Below, piece by piece: positions 25,482-35,373 of a stretch of 53,063 nucleotides of DNA; positions within the stretch are counted from its first letter, which is position 1, and each line of letters starts with the position of its first letter. The notes under the pieces are model-generated. The model was not told the DNA's origin. It did not search any database and worked only from the letters and a program-made list of their open reading frames with translations. A program made the position numbers and the translations under genes. The stretch comes from Streptococcus devriesei DSM 19639 (GTDB taxonomy: Bacteria; Bacillota; Bacilli; Lactobacillales; Streptococcaceae), in contig NZ_KE384084.1 of NCBI RefSeq assembly GCF_000423725.1, positions 392,514 to 445,576 of the forward strand, in the 5' to 3' direction.

Positions 25482-27941
25482 TCATCTAGGTATTCTAAAA
25501 AAGCTAGACTTATCTTTTAAATACTTTCTACCAGAGATTAAATCATACTCAACCATTTGCAAATCCTTTGCAGTCTTTTGCTGTTCTTTTGTCAATTTTT
25601 CTTTATCAACACTTGATTTATCGAGAACTTCTGTTAATAGAGCATAATAAGGAGATACTTTAGAAGACGTTTGCTTCAGCAATTCCGCCGAGAAATCACT
25701 GGAATTAACTAACGGATAAGTCAATTTCTTAGTAGGGTAGTTACTCCAAATGAAATAATCTGTTTCATATTGAATATTCGGATTATTTTTAAAAGCACTT
25801 TGAGGATAAAAACTTGGCAAATGATCTCCATAAAAAACAACTGTTATTTTTTGTTTTAATTTTTTTAATTCATTTAAAAAATTTAATGTAGAATTATCAG
25901 TATTGTTAAGCAATCTAGCATAATTTGATAATTGATTGTTCTGATCGTCAGAGAAGTTTTTTCCTTTACCATAAACATCAGAAGGATCTGAATAGCTCCA
26001 AGGAACATGGTTTTGATAAGTAATTACTGAAATAAATTTATTTCCATTTCCTATATTATTTAATACTGTAGAATAAGTTGATTCATCACTGGGGAAGAGA
26101 CCTTTACGAACAAAATTTTTGACATTTTCGTCTCCATTTTTACTAGCAATAAATTTATTAAACCCCAATTTTTTATAAACATTTTTTCGAGAATAAGTTT
26201 GTGCATCCCCTAAATGAATCACCAATCTATTATTGGGTTTATATAGATTACTTATAGAAGGAACATAAGGCATTTTAGGAAAAACATCCGTAAAGAGAGC
26301 TGAAATACTAGGGGATAAGTTATACATAGGTAAACTGGTCAATGTTTGAAATTCCATATTTGCAGTACCGCCACCGTAACCATCGGATTTCATCAAACCA
26401 CTTGTATTTGTGGATTTTAATGAATCAATATTAGGTAATATATTTTTTGATAGCTGTACCCCATCAATTCTTTTAGGATTCGAAAGGCTTTCACTTAAAA
26501 CATAGATAACTGTCTGATCTTGAATATTATTAACTCTTCCTTTATTTATGTCTTTTGAGAGACTTTCATATTTTTTATAAATATGATCAATTTTCTCTCT
26601 ACTATAACCTTTTGGCATCTCCATCACAGGAGTAGTCAATTGTTTAACCCATACAAACATCAACGATCTATAACTAGCATGTGTTGTTGTCCCCATCCAA
26701 AAAACATTATAATTATTATTTAATTGGGTAATAATAGGAATATCAGTTGGTATTTGCTTATTTTTTTCTGAAGCAAAAACATTTAAAGTTGAGAAAATAA
26801 AGAACCCAATTATTAAGTTTGTTAATAACCAAAATCGTTTCTTTTTAATTATTCTATTATGAAAAAGTTCTTTTTTAAAACAAAAATAACCAATCACTAC
26901 TATTAATAGTAACATAAAAAGAGCATAAAATACTATCTGTACATTAATAAATTGCATGATTAGATCAATCTGCTTAATCCATGCAAAATCTGATGGAAGC
27001 ATCGGCTCATTACGCATATCCTGTTTTAAAAAATTCACTATAGAAACAATAATCCAGAAAGTCATATTAACAACAGTTGCAATGATGTAATTATTTAGTA
27101 GAGAGTAAACAAATAAACAAAGGACAAATATTACTATTATTTGGAAAGTAGTCGCTGCTGGAAATACATACATTTCCATCAGCTCCCCTTGCTTAGCCAC
27201 TCCCATTTGTAATGTATAGTTAAATATTATAGCAAATAATGAACTCGTCAAAATACAAAGTGAATAGGTAGCCTCTTTTTTCTTAAAGTCCTCTAATCCT
27301 TTTGATATTTGATAAAGCAAAAGTGAATAAAAGATAGTTAAAAAAAAGATTAATGTTGACTGACTATATAAATCATCATATTTTGTCAAAAATAGCTTAT
27401 GTAATGTTGTTATAGATAATTTATCATTTAACAATACTGAAGAAAAAATAATAGATAATAAAAATTTATTATTATAAAACTCAAAAGAAATTGTTGAGCT
27501 TTTTCTAAATTTTGGCAGAAGTTTCTCCACTATTAATTTTCCTAAAAAAGCTATTATAGTCATAAAAATTATGACTGGTAGGAAATTAGACTGCCAAAAG
27601 TTATTTTCAACTATATTCCAAACTTCAAAATTTCTATTATTCAAATTTCTTGTAATAATAAGAAAATAAGAAATAAGCAAATATAGAAAGTACCCACTAA
27701 AAAGCTTTAAAATAAATTTCCAACTTAAATGACCAATTAGATAAAAAGAAATTCCTAAAACAGATAATATAAAGAAGGTTGTTGCTACACTTTCATGACC
27801 TTGAAAGATCTTATTTAAATCTTTTATTCCTTCCCAAATACTTTGATTAACAGTATAAAAATTGATAAAAAAAGTTAAAATTATCAATATTATGAAATTT
27901 ATAATCTTAGACCAATTAATATTTTTCAGATCGTTTTTCAT
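25482..27941 (-). CDS. sccH: GacH/SccH-like glycerol-phosphate transferase (LTA synthase fold)
   Basis: This 819-residue membrane protein has roughly ten N-terminal hydrophobic helices to about residue 410, followed by an extracellular sulfatase/LtaS-like domain. The catalytic threonine is Thr526 in GYGGGTANMEFQTLTSLP, and metal-binding segments occur at VIYVLSESLSNP and VFYGDHLPSFYP. In group A streptococcus and S. mutans this enzyme adds glycerol phosphate to sugar side chains of the rhamnose polysaccharide, and its place directly after rgpF is the same. It overlaps rgpF by four bases. Base composition is strongly A+T-rich, suggesting that the side-chain segment has a history different from the backbone genes. 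Confidence 0.85.
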   Translation of the reverse strand: MKNDLKNINWSKIINFIILIILTFFINFYTVNQSIWEGIKDLNKIFQGHESVATTFFILSVLGISFYLIGHLSWKFILKLFSGYFLYLLISYFLIITRNLNNRNFEVWNIVENNFWQSNFLPVIIFMTIIAFLGKLIVEKLLPKFRKSSTISFEFYNNKFLLSIIFSSVLLNDKLSITTLHKLFLTKYDDLYSQSTLIFFLTIFYSLLLYQISKGLEDFKKKEATYSLCILTSSLFAIIFNYTLQMGVAKQGELMEMYVFPAATTFQIIVIFVLCLFVYSLLNNYIIATVVNMTFWIIVSIVNFLKQDMRNEPMLPSDFAWIKQIDLIMQFINVQIVFYALFMLLLIVVIGYFCFKKELFHNRIIKKKRFWLLTNLIIGFFIFSTLNVFASEKNKQIPTDIPIITQLNNNYNVFWMGTTTHASYRSLMFVWVKQLTTPVMEMPKGYSREKIDHIYKKYESLSKDINKGRVNNIQDQTVIYVLSESLSNPKRIDGVQLSKNILPNIDSLKSTNTSGLMKSDGYGGGTANMEFQTLTSLPMYNLSPSISALFTDVFPKMPYVPSISNLYKPNNRLVIHLGDAQTYSRKNVYKKLGFNKFIASKNGDENVKNFVRKGLFPSDESTYSTVLNNIGNGNKFISVITYQNHVPWSYSDPSDVYGKGKNFSDDQNNQLSNYARLLNNTDNSTLNFLNELKKLKQKITVVFYGDHLPSFYPQSAFKNNPNIQYETDYFIWSNYPTKKLTYPLVNSSDFSAELLKQTSSKVSPYYALLTEVLDKSSVDKEKLTKEQQKTAKDLQMVEYDLISGRKYLKDKSSFFRIPR

Positions 27942-29689
27942 GATTTTATCTTTTGCAGAGAGCGTTTGATAATATATTTGACTGCCCTGGCCGGTCCGAT
28001 GAAGATATATTTAAAAGCTCCCTTTATTCCTCCCATATGGTTAAAATCAACAAAGGTATTCGGTGCTGAATTCCCGCGTTCGTTTAACAGTTTATTATCG
28101 ATGAATGGTGTCAAATCAACCGGATTCTTAGAGATTCTAAAGTCGTAGTGCTCATTCCAAGCGATATAGACTAACAGCCGCTCAATCGCATGCAGGATGG
28201 AATTTTGCGGCAGAGGTTCTGAAGGCACGTCTTTATCTGTCAGATCTAAATCAAAAAGCGGCTTTAAAGCATCGTATTTAAACCAGACAAAAGTACCATA
28301 ACTCATGACAAAGGTTTGAAAAGTTTCAAAATCAACAGTCTTGCTCATTCCCATCTTCTGCCACAGTTCATTCATCTCCGGTGCGATCAAGTGCTCATTC
28401 CAAGCGGTAACAATCTTATTGTAGCGAAAGAAAGTCGGAATATCTGCAATAACCAGACCGATTTTAGGATTGCGGACAAACTCCGAAAGAATGGTGTCTG
28501 CCGGTTTAATCAGCATGCTGATCAGTTCCGTGCGCCAAGATTCACCTGCCCAGAAGTCGGCTTCCTTGGATTTTTTGGTATGAAAATGACCGACGTAATC
28601 ATACTGAGACAGCTCTGTTTTTAATTTGAGCATGGGCAGCACATCGCGGCCGATATTGCCTGTCACAAAGAGCTCCGCCTGAACGCTGTGCTGATGCAGG
28701 ATGTCCTCAATCTCTTCTTTTTTACTTTCCTGATCTGTTGTGATGAACAAATCATAGGCAAAATGAAAATGGGTAAAACTGCTCAAAAATTCTTCCAGCA
28801 AATCCACGTAAAACACATGAAGATGAACGGCAATCTTTTGAGCGCTCAAGTCAGCAACGGGTTTTCTTTTGATGTACTTATGACCCAGCAGATAACTGAA
28901 ATCCGGATAATTAATTTCTGACATGTGAGAAACGATGAGATCAATAGGGTAAGATGACCTTCTCTCAATGTCATTCAAAAGATAAGGTGTTATAGACTGA
29001 TTGGCATCAATGGCCTTAACCTTAATAAAAGGAACCTTGTGGTTTAAAATAGCTGTCGGGTGATAGTAAGAAAAGTCAGCATGCAGGAGCTGGCTGGCAT
29101 CTTCCTCACGTGTGTCAAAAACCACACCGTATCTGAAACCAGCATCCAAAAGAACGGTTGTCACCTGTGTTTCATAGTGAGCAATGACCTCCTGAACATC
29201 TTGGTACTCTCTGACATTCTCCCAAAATTCTATGAAAGCACTGCTGTTGATAACAGGCTTCTGGAAAGAAATAAAGTAGCTTTGAATGTGCTCACGAAAG
29301 GCTTTGGTTGCACGGTTATTGGTCAATCCCCAGAAATCCACGGCCTCGTCTGCTTCAAATTTCTGATAGACTGCCGCCATATCCCAAAGCGGACCAAAGC
29401 AGGTATCATTCATTGTCGTAACGGAATCATAGGTTTTTAGCTCATCAAAGCCGATAAAAGCCATACCGTCGCGCCATGCCGCAAAATCAAAACCGGAATT
29501 TTGACGCTGAACAAAATGATCCATCAAATGCTCTTCTCTCAGCCGTTCAAAGTCCGCTGAAGCAAGTTCGCTGTTTGAGATAAACACAATTTTTGAGAAC
29601 AGCGGTCTTAACTGTGTCAGCTGATAGATGACATGGGAGCTGAGGCGGTTATATTTATTAAAATGGACATACAAAAGCAGACGCTTCAT
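27938..29689 (-). CDS. rgpF: Rhamnan synthesis protein RgpF
   Basis: This 583-residue rhamnosyltransferase of the RgpF family is needed to extend the rhamnose backbone of the rhamnose-glucose polysaccharide. It has two glycosyltransferase-like halves: residues 1-230 (RLLLYVHFNKYNRLSSHVIY at the start; SGFDFAAWRDG and TMNDTCFGPLWD near 82-118) and 285-570 (VHLHVFYVDLLEEFLSSF; FVTGNIGRDVLPML; VGHFHTKKSKEADFW). No signal peptide or membrane segment is seen, so it works on the inner face. It overlaps both neighbours by four bases. Confidence 0.92.
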   Translation of the reverse strand: MKRLLLYVHFNKYNRLSSHVIYQLTQLRPLFSKIVFISNSELASADFERLREEHLMDHFVQRQNSGFDFAAWRDGMAFIGFDELKTYDSVTTMNDTCFGPLWDMAAVYQKFEADEAVDFWGLTNNRATKAFREHIQSYFISFQKPVINSSAFIEFWENVREYQDVQEVIAHYETQVTTVLLDAGFRYGVVFDTREEDASQLLHADFSYYHPTAILNHKVPFIKVKAIDANQSITPYLLNDIERRSSYPIDLIVSHMSEINYPDFSYLLGHKYIKRKPVADLSAQKIAVHLHVFYVDLLEEFLSSFTHFHFAYDLFITTDQESKKEEIEDILHQHSVQAELFVTGNIGRDVLPMLKLKTELSQYDYVGHFHTKKSKEADFWAGESWRTELISMLIKPADTILSEFVRNPKIGLVIADIPTFFRYNKIVTAWNEHLIAPEMNELWQKMGMSKTVDFETFQTFVMSYGTFVWFKYDALKPLFDLDLTDKDVPSEPLPQNSILHAIERLLVYIAWNEHYDFRISKNPVDLTPFIDNKLLNERGNSAPNTFVDFNHMGGIKGAFKYIFIGPARAVKYIIKRSLQKIKS

Positions 29690-31080
29690 TTCTTTCTCCT
29701 GAATAGATTGATAATTTTTGTCGGAATACGCCAGCGGCGGGAATAAATAACCGCATTATAACGATTAATCATTTCGTTAAGCTGCTTGTGATAGTGATCC
29801 CTATCAGAGGCGGCTTGCTGGTACTGATATTTATAAGGCAGTAATTCTTTTAATTCAGTTCTCGCTGACTCCAGCTCTTTCGCCAAATGATTAGCAACAA
29901 AATCGGGCTGATCAGGCCTGTCAGCATTGAACCACTCATAGGTCAGCTGAAATTCTCTGCCCTTCTGCTCAGGAATCTCATAGATAATCTGAGGATCAGG
30001 AGCTGTGAAATAGTAAGCTTCGCCAATCACTTTCGCATTGGTCCAAGCCGGCAGCAATTCCGTACCAAATTGGGTATTGACCAAGGAAACCCGGCGATAA
30101 TAACTTGGTATTTCAGACAGGTCAACACGGATCTTTTGAACATCTTCTGCAAGTACCAGCTGGTGACTTCCTGAATAGTCCAAAGGAAAATGCAGACAGT
30201 CGTCTTCTGAAAAAGCCTCTTCCCGGCCGCGATCCAGATAAATGGTAATCTGCTGGTTGTGCCAGCTGTTCTCACCTTTTTGAGCTAAGGCTTTTTCAAA
30301 TTCATTATGCTGAGGCAGTAAAAACTCTAAAACCTTCTTATAGTCACTGTCAGGGTATTTCGCGATATACTCCAGCTGTGTGGCTAAAAGTTTGTCAAAG
30401 CGCTGTCCTATCTTGGCGGAATCTTTTGTTCGGGAGTCGGATTCAGCGTCCATTCGGTAAACGGTCGTTGAATCCTCTAAAAAGGCTAATTTGGTCCTGC
30501 GGAACAATTCCAGCTGAATATTGAAGGTGTCATCAACCGCATGGCTGTCAATTTGACTGTTGACCTCTAACATCAGCTGCGTTTCCACAAGCCAGGTGGA
30601 CGCCATGGTCATGCCTTTTAAAGCAAGCATTTTTTCATAGGAATCCATGAAAGGAATAATGCCGTTTTTCAAGACATTTTCATGAATGAGTGAACCCTTT
30701 GAATCCACCATATCAAAGTCCGTATTAGACCATTTGGACTCCGGAGATGCTTCTAAAAGTTCGACTTGTTTTTGGAGTTTTAGCTTATCCGTCCAGTAAT
30801 CATCGCCGTCACATCTGGCAATGTACTCTCCCTTAGCTTCTTTACAAATATCAATCCAGGTTCTCGCAATCCCTTTATTAGTCTCGTTGAAAAAGAGCCT
30901 TATTTTATCAGAATAGCGCTCGCCATACTGCCGCATAATATCCGGTGACTGATCGGTTGAAGCATCGTCAACGACAATAATTTCAAAAGGAAAATCTGTC
31001 TGCTGAGCCAGAAAACTGTCCATAGCTTCCGCGATCCAATCTCCCTTATTAAAATTAGTACAAATAATGGAAACCTTCAT
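29686..31080 (-). CDS. rgpE: Glycosyltransferase RgpE
   Basis: This 464-residue GT2 enzyme has an N-terminal catalytic domain with IICTNFNKGDWIAEAMDSFL, VVDDASTDQSPDIM and the metal site ARCDGDDYWTDKLK. The C-terminal half ends in a coiled stretch and a basic tail (YSRRWRIPTKIINLFRRKK) that may touch the membrane. By position it is RgpE, described in S. mutans as a glucosyltransferase for side chains. It lies 14 bases after rgpD and overlaps rgpF by four bases. Confidence 0.88.
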   Translation of the reverse strand: MKVSIICTNFNKGDWIAEAMDSFLAQQTDFPFEIIVVDDASTDQSPDIMRQYGERYSDKIRLFFNETNKGIARTWIDICKEAKGEYIARCDGDDYWTDKLKLQKQVELLEASPESKWSNTDFDMVDSKGSLIHENVLKNGIIPFMDSYEKMLALKGMTMASTWLVETQLMLEVNSQIDSHAVDDTFNIQLELFRRTKLAFLEDSTTVYRMDAESDSRTKDSAKIGQRFDKLLATQLEYIAKYPDSDYKKVLEFLLPQHNEFEKALAQKGENSWHNQQITIYLDRGREEAFSEDDCLHFPLDYSGSHQLVLAEDVQKIRVDLSEIPSYYRRVSLVNTQFGTELLPAWTNAKVIGEAYYFTAPDPQIIYEIPEQKGREFQLTYEWFNADRPDQPDFVANHLAKELESARTELKELLPYKYQYQQAASDRDHYHKQLNEMINRYNAVIYSRRWRIPTKIINLFRRKK

Positions 31081-31094
31081 ACGTCTTCCCTATC

Positions 31095-32318
31095 TTATCC
31101 AAATTGCCACTGGCCATTGCGCTGATAAAGACCGCTGGCCGAGTCCAAGGCTGAAAGATCATCCGCCTCAATATCGTCACGGTGAACAACAATAATCGGT
31201 GTCTGATTAGCATCAGAGAAAGCCAGCATCTGATTGTCGTCATCACGAACGGTCACTTCCAATTTTAATTTGATATCATTCAGATGGGCAATATCACATT
31301 CATAGATGACCGATTTATGGCCGGCACCTGATGTTTTATAATCCATGGAATTATCATTGTAAACCCAGATATTGCGGTCTATATCTGTCAGTGACAGGGC
31401 AATATAGGTCGGAACGTCGTTGAGCACATCATAGGAAATTTCAAACCTAATCTTATCTTTGGGCGTCATCGGATTATCAGACAAGAGCTTCAGCGCTAAA
31501 TTTTCAACGTGTGTGATTTGTTCTTTGTCGCTGTCAGCCTCAATCGTCTCACCATTGTCATCAACAACCTTGTCCGTATTGTCAAAACTGTATTGGTTGG
31601 CAACGTTGAATGGCTCACCGTAAGCTTTAATCAAGCCATCATCAATTAAGACAGCCTTGTTGCAGTACTTTTTAACTGCTGCCATATCGTGGGTTACAAG
31701 GATAGTTGTCTTGCCGCTTTCTTTTCTTTCCATAAAGTAGTCATTACACTTACGCTGGAAGGCTTCATCGCCGACGGCCAAGACCTCATCAAGAATCAGA
31801 ATGTCTCCCTGCGCCTTGATGGCAACTGAAAAGGCCAGACGAACCTGCATCCCGCTGGAATAGTTTTTAAGCTTTTGGTTCATGAATTCTTTGAGTTCAG
31901 CAAATTCCACGATGTCATCATACATGGCATCTACTTCTTCCGTTGAAAAGCCCAGCATGGCGCCGTTCATATAGACATTCTCACGGCCTGTCAGCTCAGG
32001 ATTAAAGCCGACTCCCAGCTCAATGAAAGAAACCAGTTTCCCATCAATCGTCACCGAGCCTTTTTCAGGTACATAAATCTGTGAAATGATTTTTAACAGT
32101 GTGGACTTGCCCGAGCCGTTTCGGCCGACAATTCCGAAGAAATCACCTTTTTCAACTTCAAAATTAATGTCACGCAGAACGTGCTGCTTCTTATAGCCTT
32201 TAACACCTTTAAATCGGTTGACCAAAGTTGTGCGCAGGCTGTTTGTTGATTCGACAGGCAGCTTAAAATATTTGCTGACATGGTCAACTTTTACTGCAAT
32301 ATTATTGTCTTTCGTCAT
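31095..32318 (-). CDS. rgpD: Polysaccharide ABC exporter, ATP-binding protein RgpD
   Basis: This 407-residue ATPase exports the lipid-linked rhamnan with RgpC. Walker A GIVGRNGSGKSTLLKI near residue 63, signature NYSSGMQVRLAFSVAI, Walker B DILILDEVLAVGDEAF and switch TILVTHDMAAVKKY are intact. The last 150 residues form a Wzt-like carbohydrate-binding domain (MTPKDKIRFEISYDV onward), which in this family reads the finished polymer. TAATG overlap with rgpC indicates translational coupling. Confidence 0.93.
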   Translation of the reverse strand: MTKDNNIAVKVDHVSKYFKLPVESTNSLRTTLVNRFKGVKGYKKQHVLRDINFEVEKGDFFGIVGRNGSGKSTLLKIISQIYVPEKGSVTIDGKLVSFIELGVGFNPELTGRENVYMNGAMLGFSTEEVDAMYDDIVEFAELKEFMNQKLKNYSSGMQVRLAFSVAIKAQGDILILDEVLAVGDEAFQRKCNDYFMERKESGKTTILVTHDMAAVKKYCNKAVLIDDGLIKAYGEPFNVANQYSFDNTDKVVDDNGETIEADSDKEQITHVENLALKLLSDNPMTPKDKIRFEISYDVLNDVPTYIALSLTDIDRNIWVYNDNSMDYKTSGAGHKSVIYECDIAHLNDIKLKLEVTVRDDDNQMLAFSDANQTPIIVVHRDDIEADDLSALDSASGLYQRNGQWQFG

Positions 32319-33130
32319 TATAGAATCTCCGCAAATCTCTTAGAACTACGATTGAAAACGACTAATCCTATGCCAAAAATAATAAAGGGCAGTACATAAG
32401 GAATAGCGTAATACCACCAGTGATTAATCAGCTGCCAGATGGTCAGATTGGCCTTATCAATCAAGAGGTAACGCAGATCTTGAATCATCTGCGCCAGAGG
32501 ATTGAGCATGATGATTTTACCGGCCAGCACTCCTTTGGCTCCCTGATTCGTGATAAAGGTCAAGGGATAAATAATCGGGGTTGCATACATACCCGCTTGA
32601 AGAATAACTTCCCAGATTTGACCGATATCCCGAAATTTAACATAGAGAGTTGACAAAAGAAGAGCTACTCCCCAAGCCATGATGAAGAGTTCGAAAAAGA
32701 GCGGGATGGAAAAGACAGCATTCCAGCCGATATGAACACCGTTGACCAAGGCAAAAATCAGCACAACAATCAAATTGATGCCGAAGTTAATCAAGGCTCC
32801 GCACACCGCTGAAAGGACAATAATCGATTTTGAAAAGTTCAGCTTGCGCAGCAAATCACCGCGGGTGACGATAGAGACCATTCCCATGCTGGTGGCTTCC
32901 ATAAAGAAGGACCAGACGACATTAGCCAGCAAGAGCGCTACAGGGAAGTGAGGCACGTCTCCTCCCAAACGCAGAAAGCGAATGAAAACCAGATACATGA
33001 TCATAAAGAGCAAGAGCGGTTTTAAAATCGACCAAAGGTAGCCGATAACACTGCCTTGATAGCGCAGCTTGAAATCTGTTTTAATGAGTTCTTTTAGTAG
33101 GATTCGATTTTTCTTACTAAGTAAGTCCAT
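32318..33130 (-). CDS. rgpC: Polysaccharide ABC exporter, permease RgpC
   Basis: This 270-residue ABC-2 type permease has six predicted membrane helices. The N-terminal LKELIKTDFKLRYQGSVIGY-type amphipathic region and PLAQMIQDLRYLL near residue 206 are typical of polysaccharide exporters. It flips the undecaprenyl-linked rhamnose polymer with RgpD. It lies nine bases after rgpB and shares one base with rgpD. Confidence 0.93.
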   Translation of the reverse strand: MDLLSKKNRILLKELIKTDFKLRYQGSVIGYLWSILKPLLLFMIMYLVFIRFLRLGGDVPHFPVALLLANVVWSFFMEATSMGMVSIVTRGDLLRKLNFSKSIIVLSAVCGALINFGINLIVVLIFALVNGVHIGWNAVFSIPLFFELFIMAWGVALLLSTLYVKFRDIGQIWEVILQAGMYATPIIYPLTFITNQGAKGVLAGKIIMLNPLAQMIQDLRYLLIDKANLTIWQLINHWWYYAIPYVLPFIIFGIGLVVFNRSSKRFAEIL

Positions 33131-33139
33131 GATATTCTC

Positions 33140-34093
33140 CTATGGCTGATAGCCGTTTTTTAGATAATGACTATAGCCGATTTTTGTTGTAATTAAGGTT
33201 TTAAAGATCAGGGTATGAAAGGCTCGATTTTTAGCAAAACCATACGTTTTAAGAGCACGCCGTCTGCGCAGCCAAGGCTGATTGAGCAAAGTAAGATAGG
33301 CCGTCACCAGCTGGTGCTTCTCCTGCGGCAAATCCAGAGCTAATAAATAAGCAGCTTGTTTTTGGCTGGACGAGATCAGCCACCAATACTTAGCGAGCAG
33401 CTTATGGGGCTGCAGCCAGTTTTTAAAACGCTTAGACCAGGTTCTCGCTCCCAAAACATTACTCTCATGCTGGCGGTAGAGTTCTGTCGCAGTGTCCAAA
33501 TAAACCAAGTCTCCCAAAGCGGCAGCAATCAATGCTAAGTACCAGTCATGCATGAGAATACCCTCGCAAACGGTCCATTTCTCAGCCAAGGCATGGTTAA
33601 ACATGGCTGTACCGCCGGTTACTGTATTTTCGGTTAATTCCTGCAGCAATGTTTTGTTTGCATGGTGAGACTGTGTCTTGATCATGCTCTCATGCAGCAC
33701 CTGCAGCTTTTTATCAACGACCTTCAAATCAGTATAAACCATCAAAGGCTTCTTGCTGTCATATTTTTGAGCTTCTGCCAGCGACAGTTCTAATTTATTA
33801 GGCAGCCAAATATCATCCTGGTCGCTTAAAAAGTAATAATCAGCCTTTTCATATTTAACCAGCGTATAAAAATTTTTAATCACACCGTAGTTCGTACGTT
33901 CAGCAGCATTTATAAAATGAATACGCGGATCCTGCTGCGCAAAGTCTGCAATAATTTTAGGCGTTTCATCAGTTGAGCCATCATCGCGAATCAGCAGTTT
34001 CCAATCCTTAAAGGTCTGCTGCTGAATGCTTCTAATCTGCTCTGCGATAAACTCCTGACCATTGTAGGCAGACATTACAATATTAACTTTCAT
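33140..34093 (-). CDS. rgpB: Rhamnosyltransferase RgpB
   Basis: This 317-residue GT2 enzyme starts MKVNIVMSAYNGQEFIAEQI; LIRDDGSTDETPKII and the metal site FLSDQDDIWLPNKLE are clear, as is NTVTGGTAMFNHALAEKW in the acceptor region. In S. mutans RgpB adds rhamnose in backbone assembly following RgpA. The start overlaps the end of rgpA by 11 bases. Confidence 0.92.
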   Translation of the reverse strand: MKVNIVMSAYNGQEFIAEQIRSIQQQTFKDWKLLIRDDGSTDETPKIIADFAQQDPRIHFINAAERTNYGVIKNFYTLVKYEKADYYFLSDQDDIWLPNKLELSLAEAQKYDSKKPLMVYTDLKVVDKKLQVLHESMIKTQSHHANKTLLQELTENTVTGGTAMFNHALAEKWTVCEGILMHDWYLALIAAALGDLVYLDTATELYRQHESNVLGARTWSKRFKNWLQPHKLLAKYWWLISSSQKQAAYLLALDLPQEKHQLVTAYLTLLNQPWLRRRRALKTYGFAKNRAFHTLIFKTLITTKIGYSHYLKNGYQP

Positions 34094-35237
34094 GCAAAAA
34101 CAAGTCCTCGTACTCTCCTACAATTTTTTCCCAGGTATAATGGCTGCAAATGATGTCCTTAGCCTTTTGACCGTATGCTGAAAAATCCGTTTGTCCGTCA
34201 ACCTGCTCAATCAAATGCGCCAGACTGCCTGTGTCTTTAGTCCAATAACAAGCAGCATCCCGCGCAACTGAACGATTAAAATCAACACCTAAGACAAGAT
34301 TCAGATCAGTGTGCGCCAAGGCTTCAAGCAAGCCAGGATTGGTTCCGCCGACTTCATGCCCATGAATATAAGCAAAAGCATGCTCACGGATATAAGTCAG
34401 CAGAGCACGATCATAAACCGTTCCGACAAATTTAACACGAGCATCCTTATTAAAGCCGGTCTTTTGCTGCAATTCTTCAAAATAGGCATTTCCTTCATGG
34501 TTGCAGATAATGACGAGATCGCGCTTACTTGCCGATGCCATAAATTCCCGGATAGCCGTCTCATAGTTGTTTTCCGGCACGAAACGGCCAACAATCAAAT
34601 AGTAACCCTTGCTTTTGAGTGTCCATTGCTCATAGAAATCTTGAACTTTAGTCGCTTTTTCATCCAGTCCGGATGGCGTCAAATCAGTTCCATAAGCAAT
34701 AAAAGCCGTTTTTGACCAAGGGTAGGTCTGCTTGATATAATCTTCAATCCCGATATTATCTGAAATAACCAGATCAGCCGTCTTTGTCATGCACTTTTCA
34801 GCATATTTCAGATAAGACTGCACAGGACGCGACCATTTGGATCGGCGCCACTCCAGACCATCCGGATTGATGTAAAATCGGCCGCCTGCCTTCTTAATCT
34901 TTTTAGCAAAGGGAGCCATGAAAGCACCTATTGTATTGCCTAACACATAAAAAATAGGGGCTGCAATATTTTGGGCCTTTATTAATTTTAAAGCGTAGCT
35001 GATAGCCATCATATCATAGGCAATCACTCTGGCAGGTCCCAATTTAGGTGCCTTAATGGTAAAACAATCAACATTCAAATAAGTAAAATGCTTATGGTGG
35101 TCAGTTTCACTGAGACAGGCCACATGGTAAGTCAGATCCTGTGACTGCCTGTTTTTAACTAATTCTTCTACAAAAGTCTCAAAGCCGCCGTATTTCGCGG
35201 GCAATCCTCGACTTCCGATGATGAATACATGACGCAA
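34083..35237 (-). CDS. rgpA: Rhamnosyltransferase RgpA
   Basis: This 384-residue GT-B enzyme begins with the DUF1972-type segment FIIGSRGLPAKYGGFETFVE, and the C-terminal half has YLIVGRFVPENNYETAIREF and HGHEVGGTNPGLLEALAH, the sugar-nucleotide site. It attaches the first rhamnose to the lipid-linked acceptor. The start is TTG at 35237, supported by a G-rich ribosome site nine bases upstream; no ATG fits. A terminator and a new promoter separate it from rmlD, so the rgp operon has its own start. Confidence 0.92.
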   Translation of the reverse strand: MRHVFIIGSRGLPAKYGGFETFVEELVKNRQSQDLTYHVACLSETDHHKHFTYLNVDCFTIKAPKLGPARVIAYDMMAISYALKLIKAQNIAAPIFYVLGNTIGAFMAPFAKKIKKAGGRFYINPDGLEWRRSKWSRPVQSYLKYAEKCMTKTADLVISDNIGIEDYIKQTYPWSKTAFIAYGTDLTPSGLDEKATKVQDFYEQWTLKSKGYYLIVGRFVPENNYETAIREFMASASKRDLVIICNHEGNAYFEELQQKTGFNKDARVKFVGTVYDRALLTYIREHAFAYIHGHEVGGTNPGLLEALAHTDLNLVLGVDFNRSVARDAACYWTKDTGSLAHLIEQVDGQTDFSAYGQKAKDIICSHYTWEKIVGEYEDLFLHES

Positions 35238-35273
35238 ACTCTATTCCCCCATTTTAACAATACAATACATGTT

Positions 35274-35282
35274 ATTATAGCA
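35274..35282 (-). promoter_or_regulatory. Extended -10 promoter before rgpA
   Basis: Minus strand TGCTATAAT is a consensus extended -10, 37 bases before the rgpA start and just after the rmlD terminator. A -35 hexamer at proper distance is poor, as is common for extended -10 promoters. Confidence 0.6.
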
Positions 35283-35300
35283 TATTTCAGAGAATTTTGC

Positions 35301-35329
35301 GAAAAGAAACAGCAGGCTTAAGCCTGCTG
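35301..35329 (-). terminator. Terminator between rmlD and rgpA
   Basis: Minus strand CAGCAGGC-TTAA-GCCTGCTG followed by TTTCTTTT, 45 bases after the rmlD stop. The perfect eight-pair stem and T tract make it a convincing intrinsic terminator. Confidence 0.9.
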
Positions 35330-35373
35330 CCATTTACAATATTATAAAGATTTAATTAAGACGTTTTTTCATC

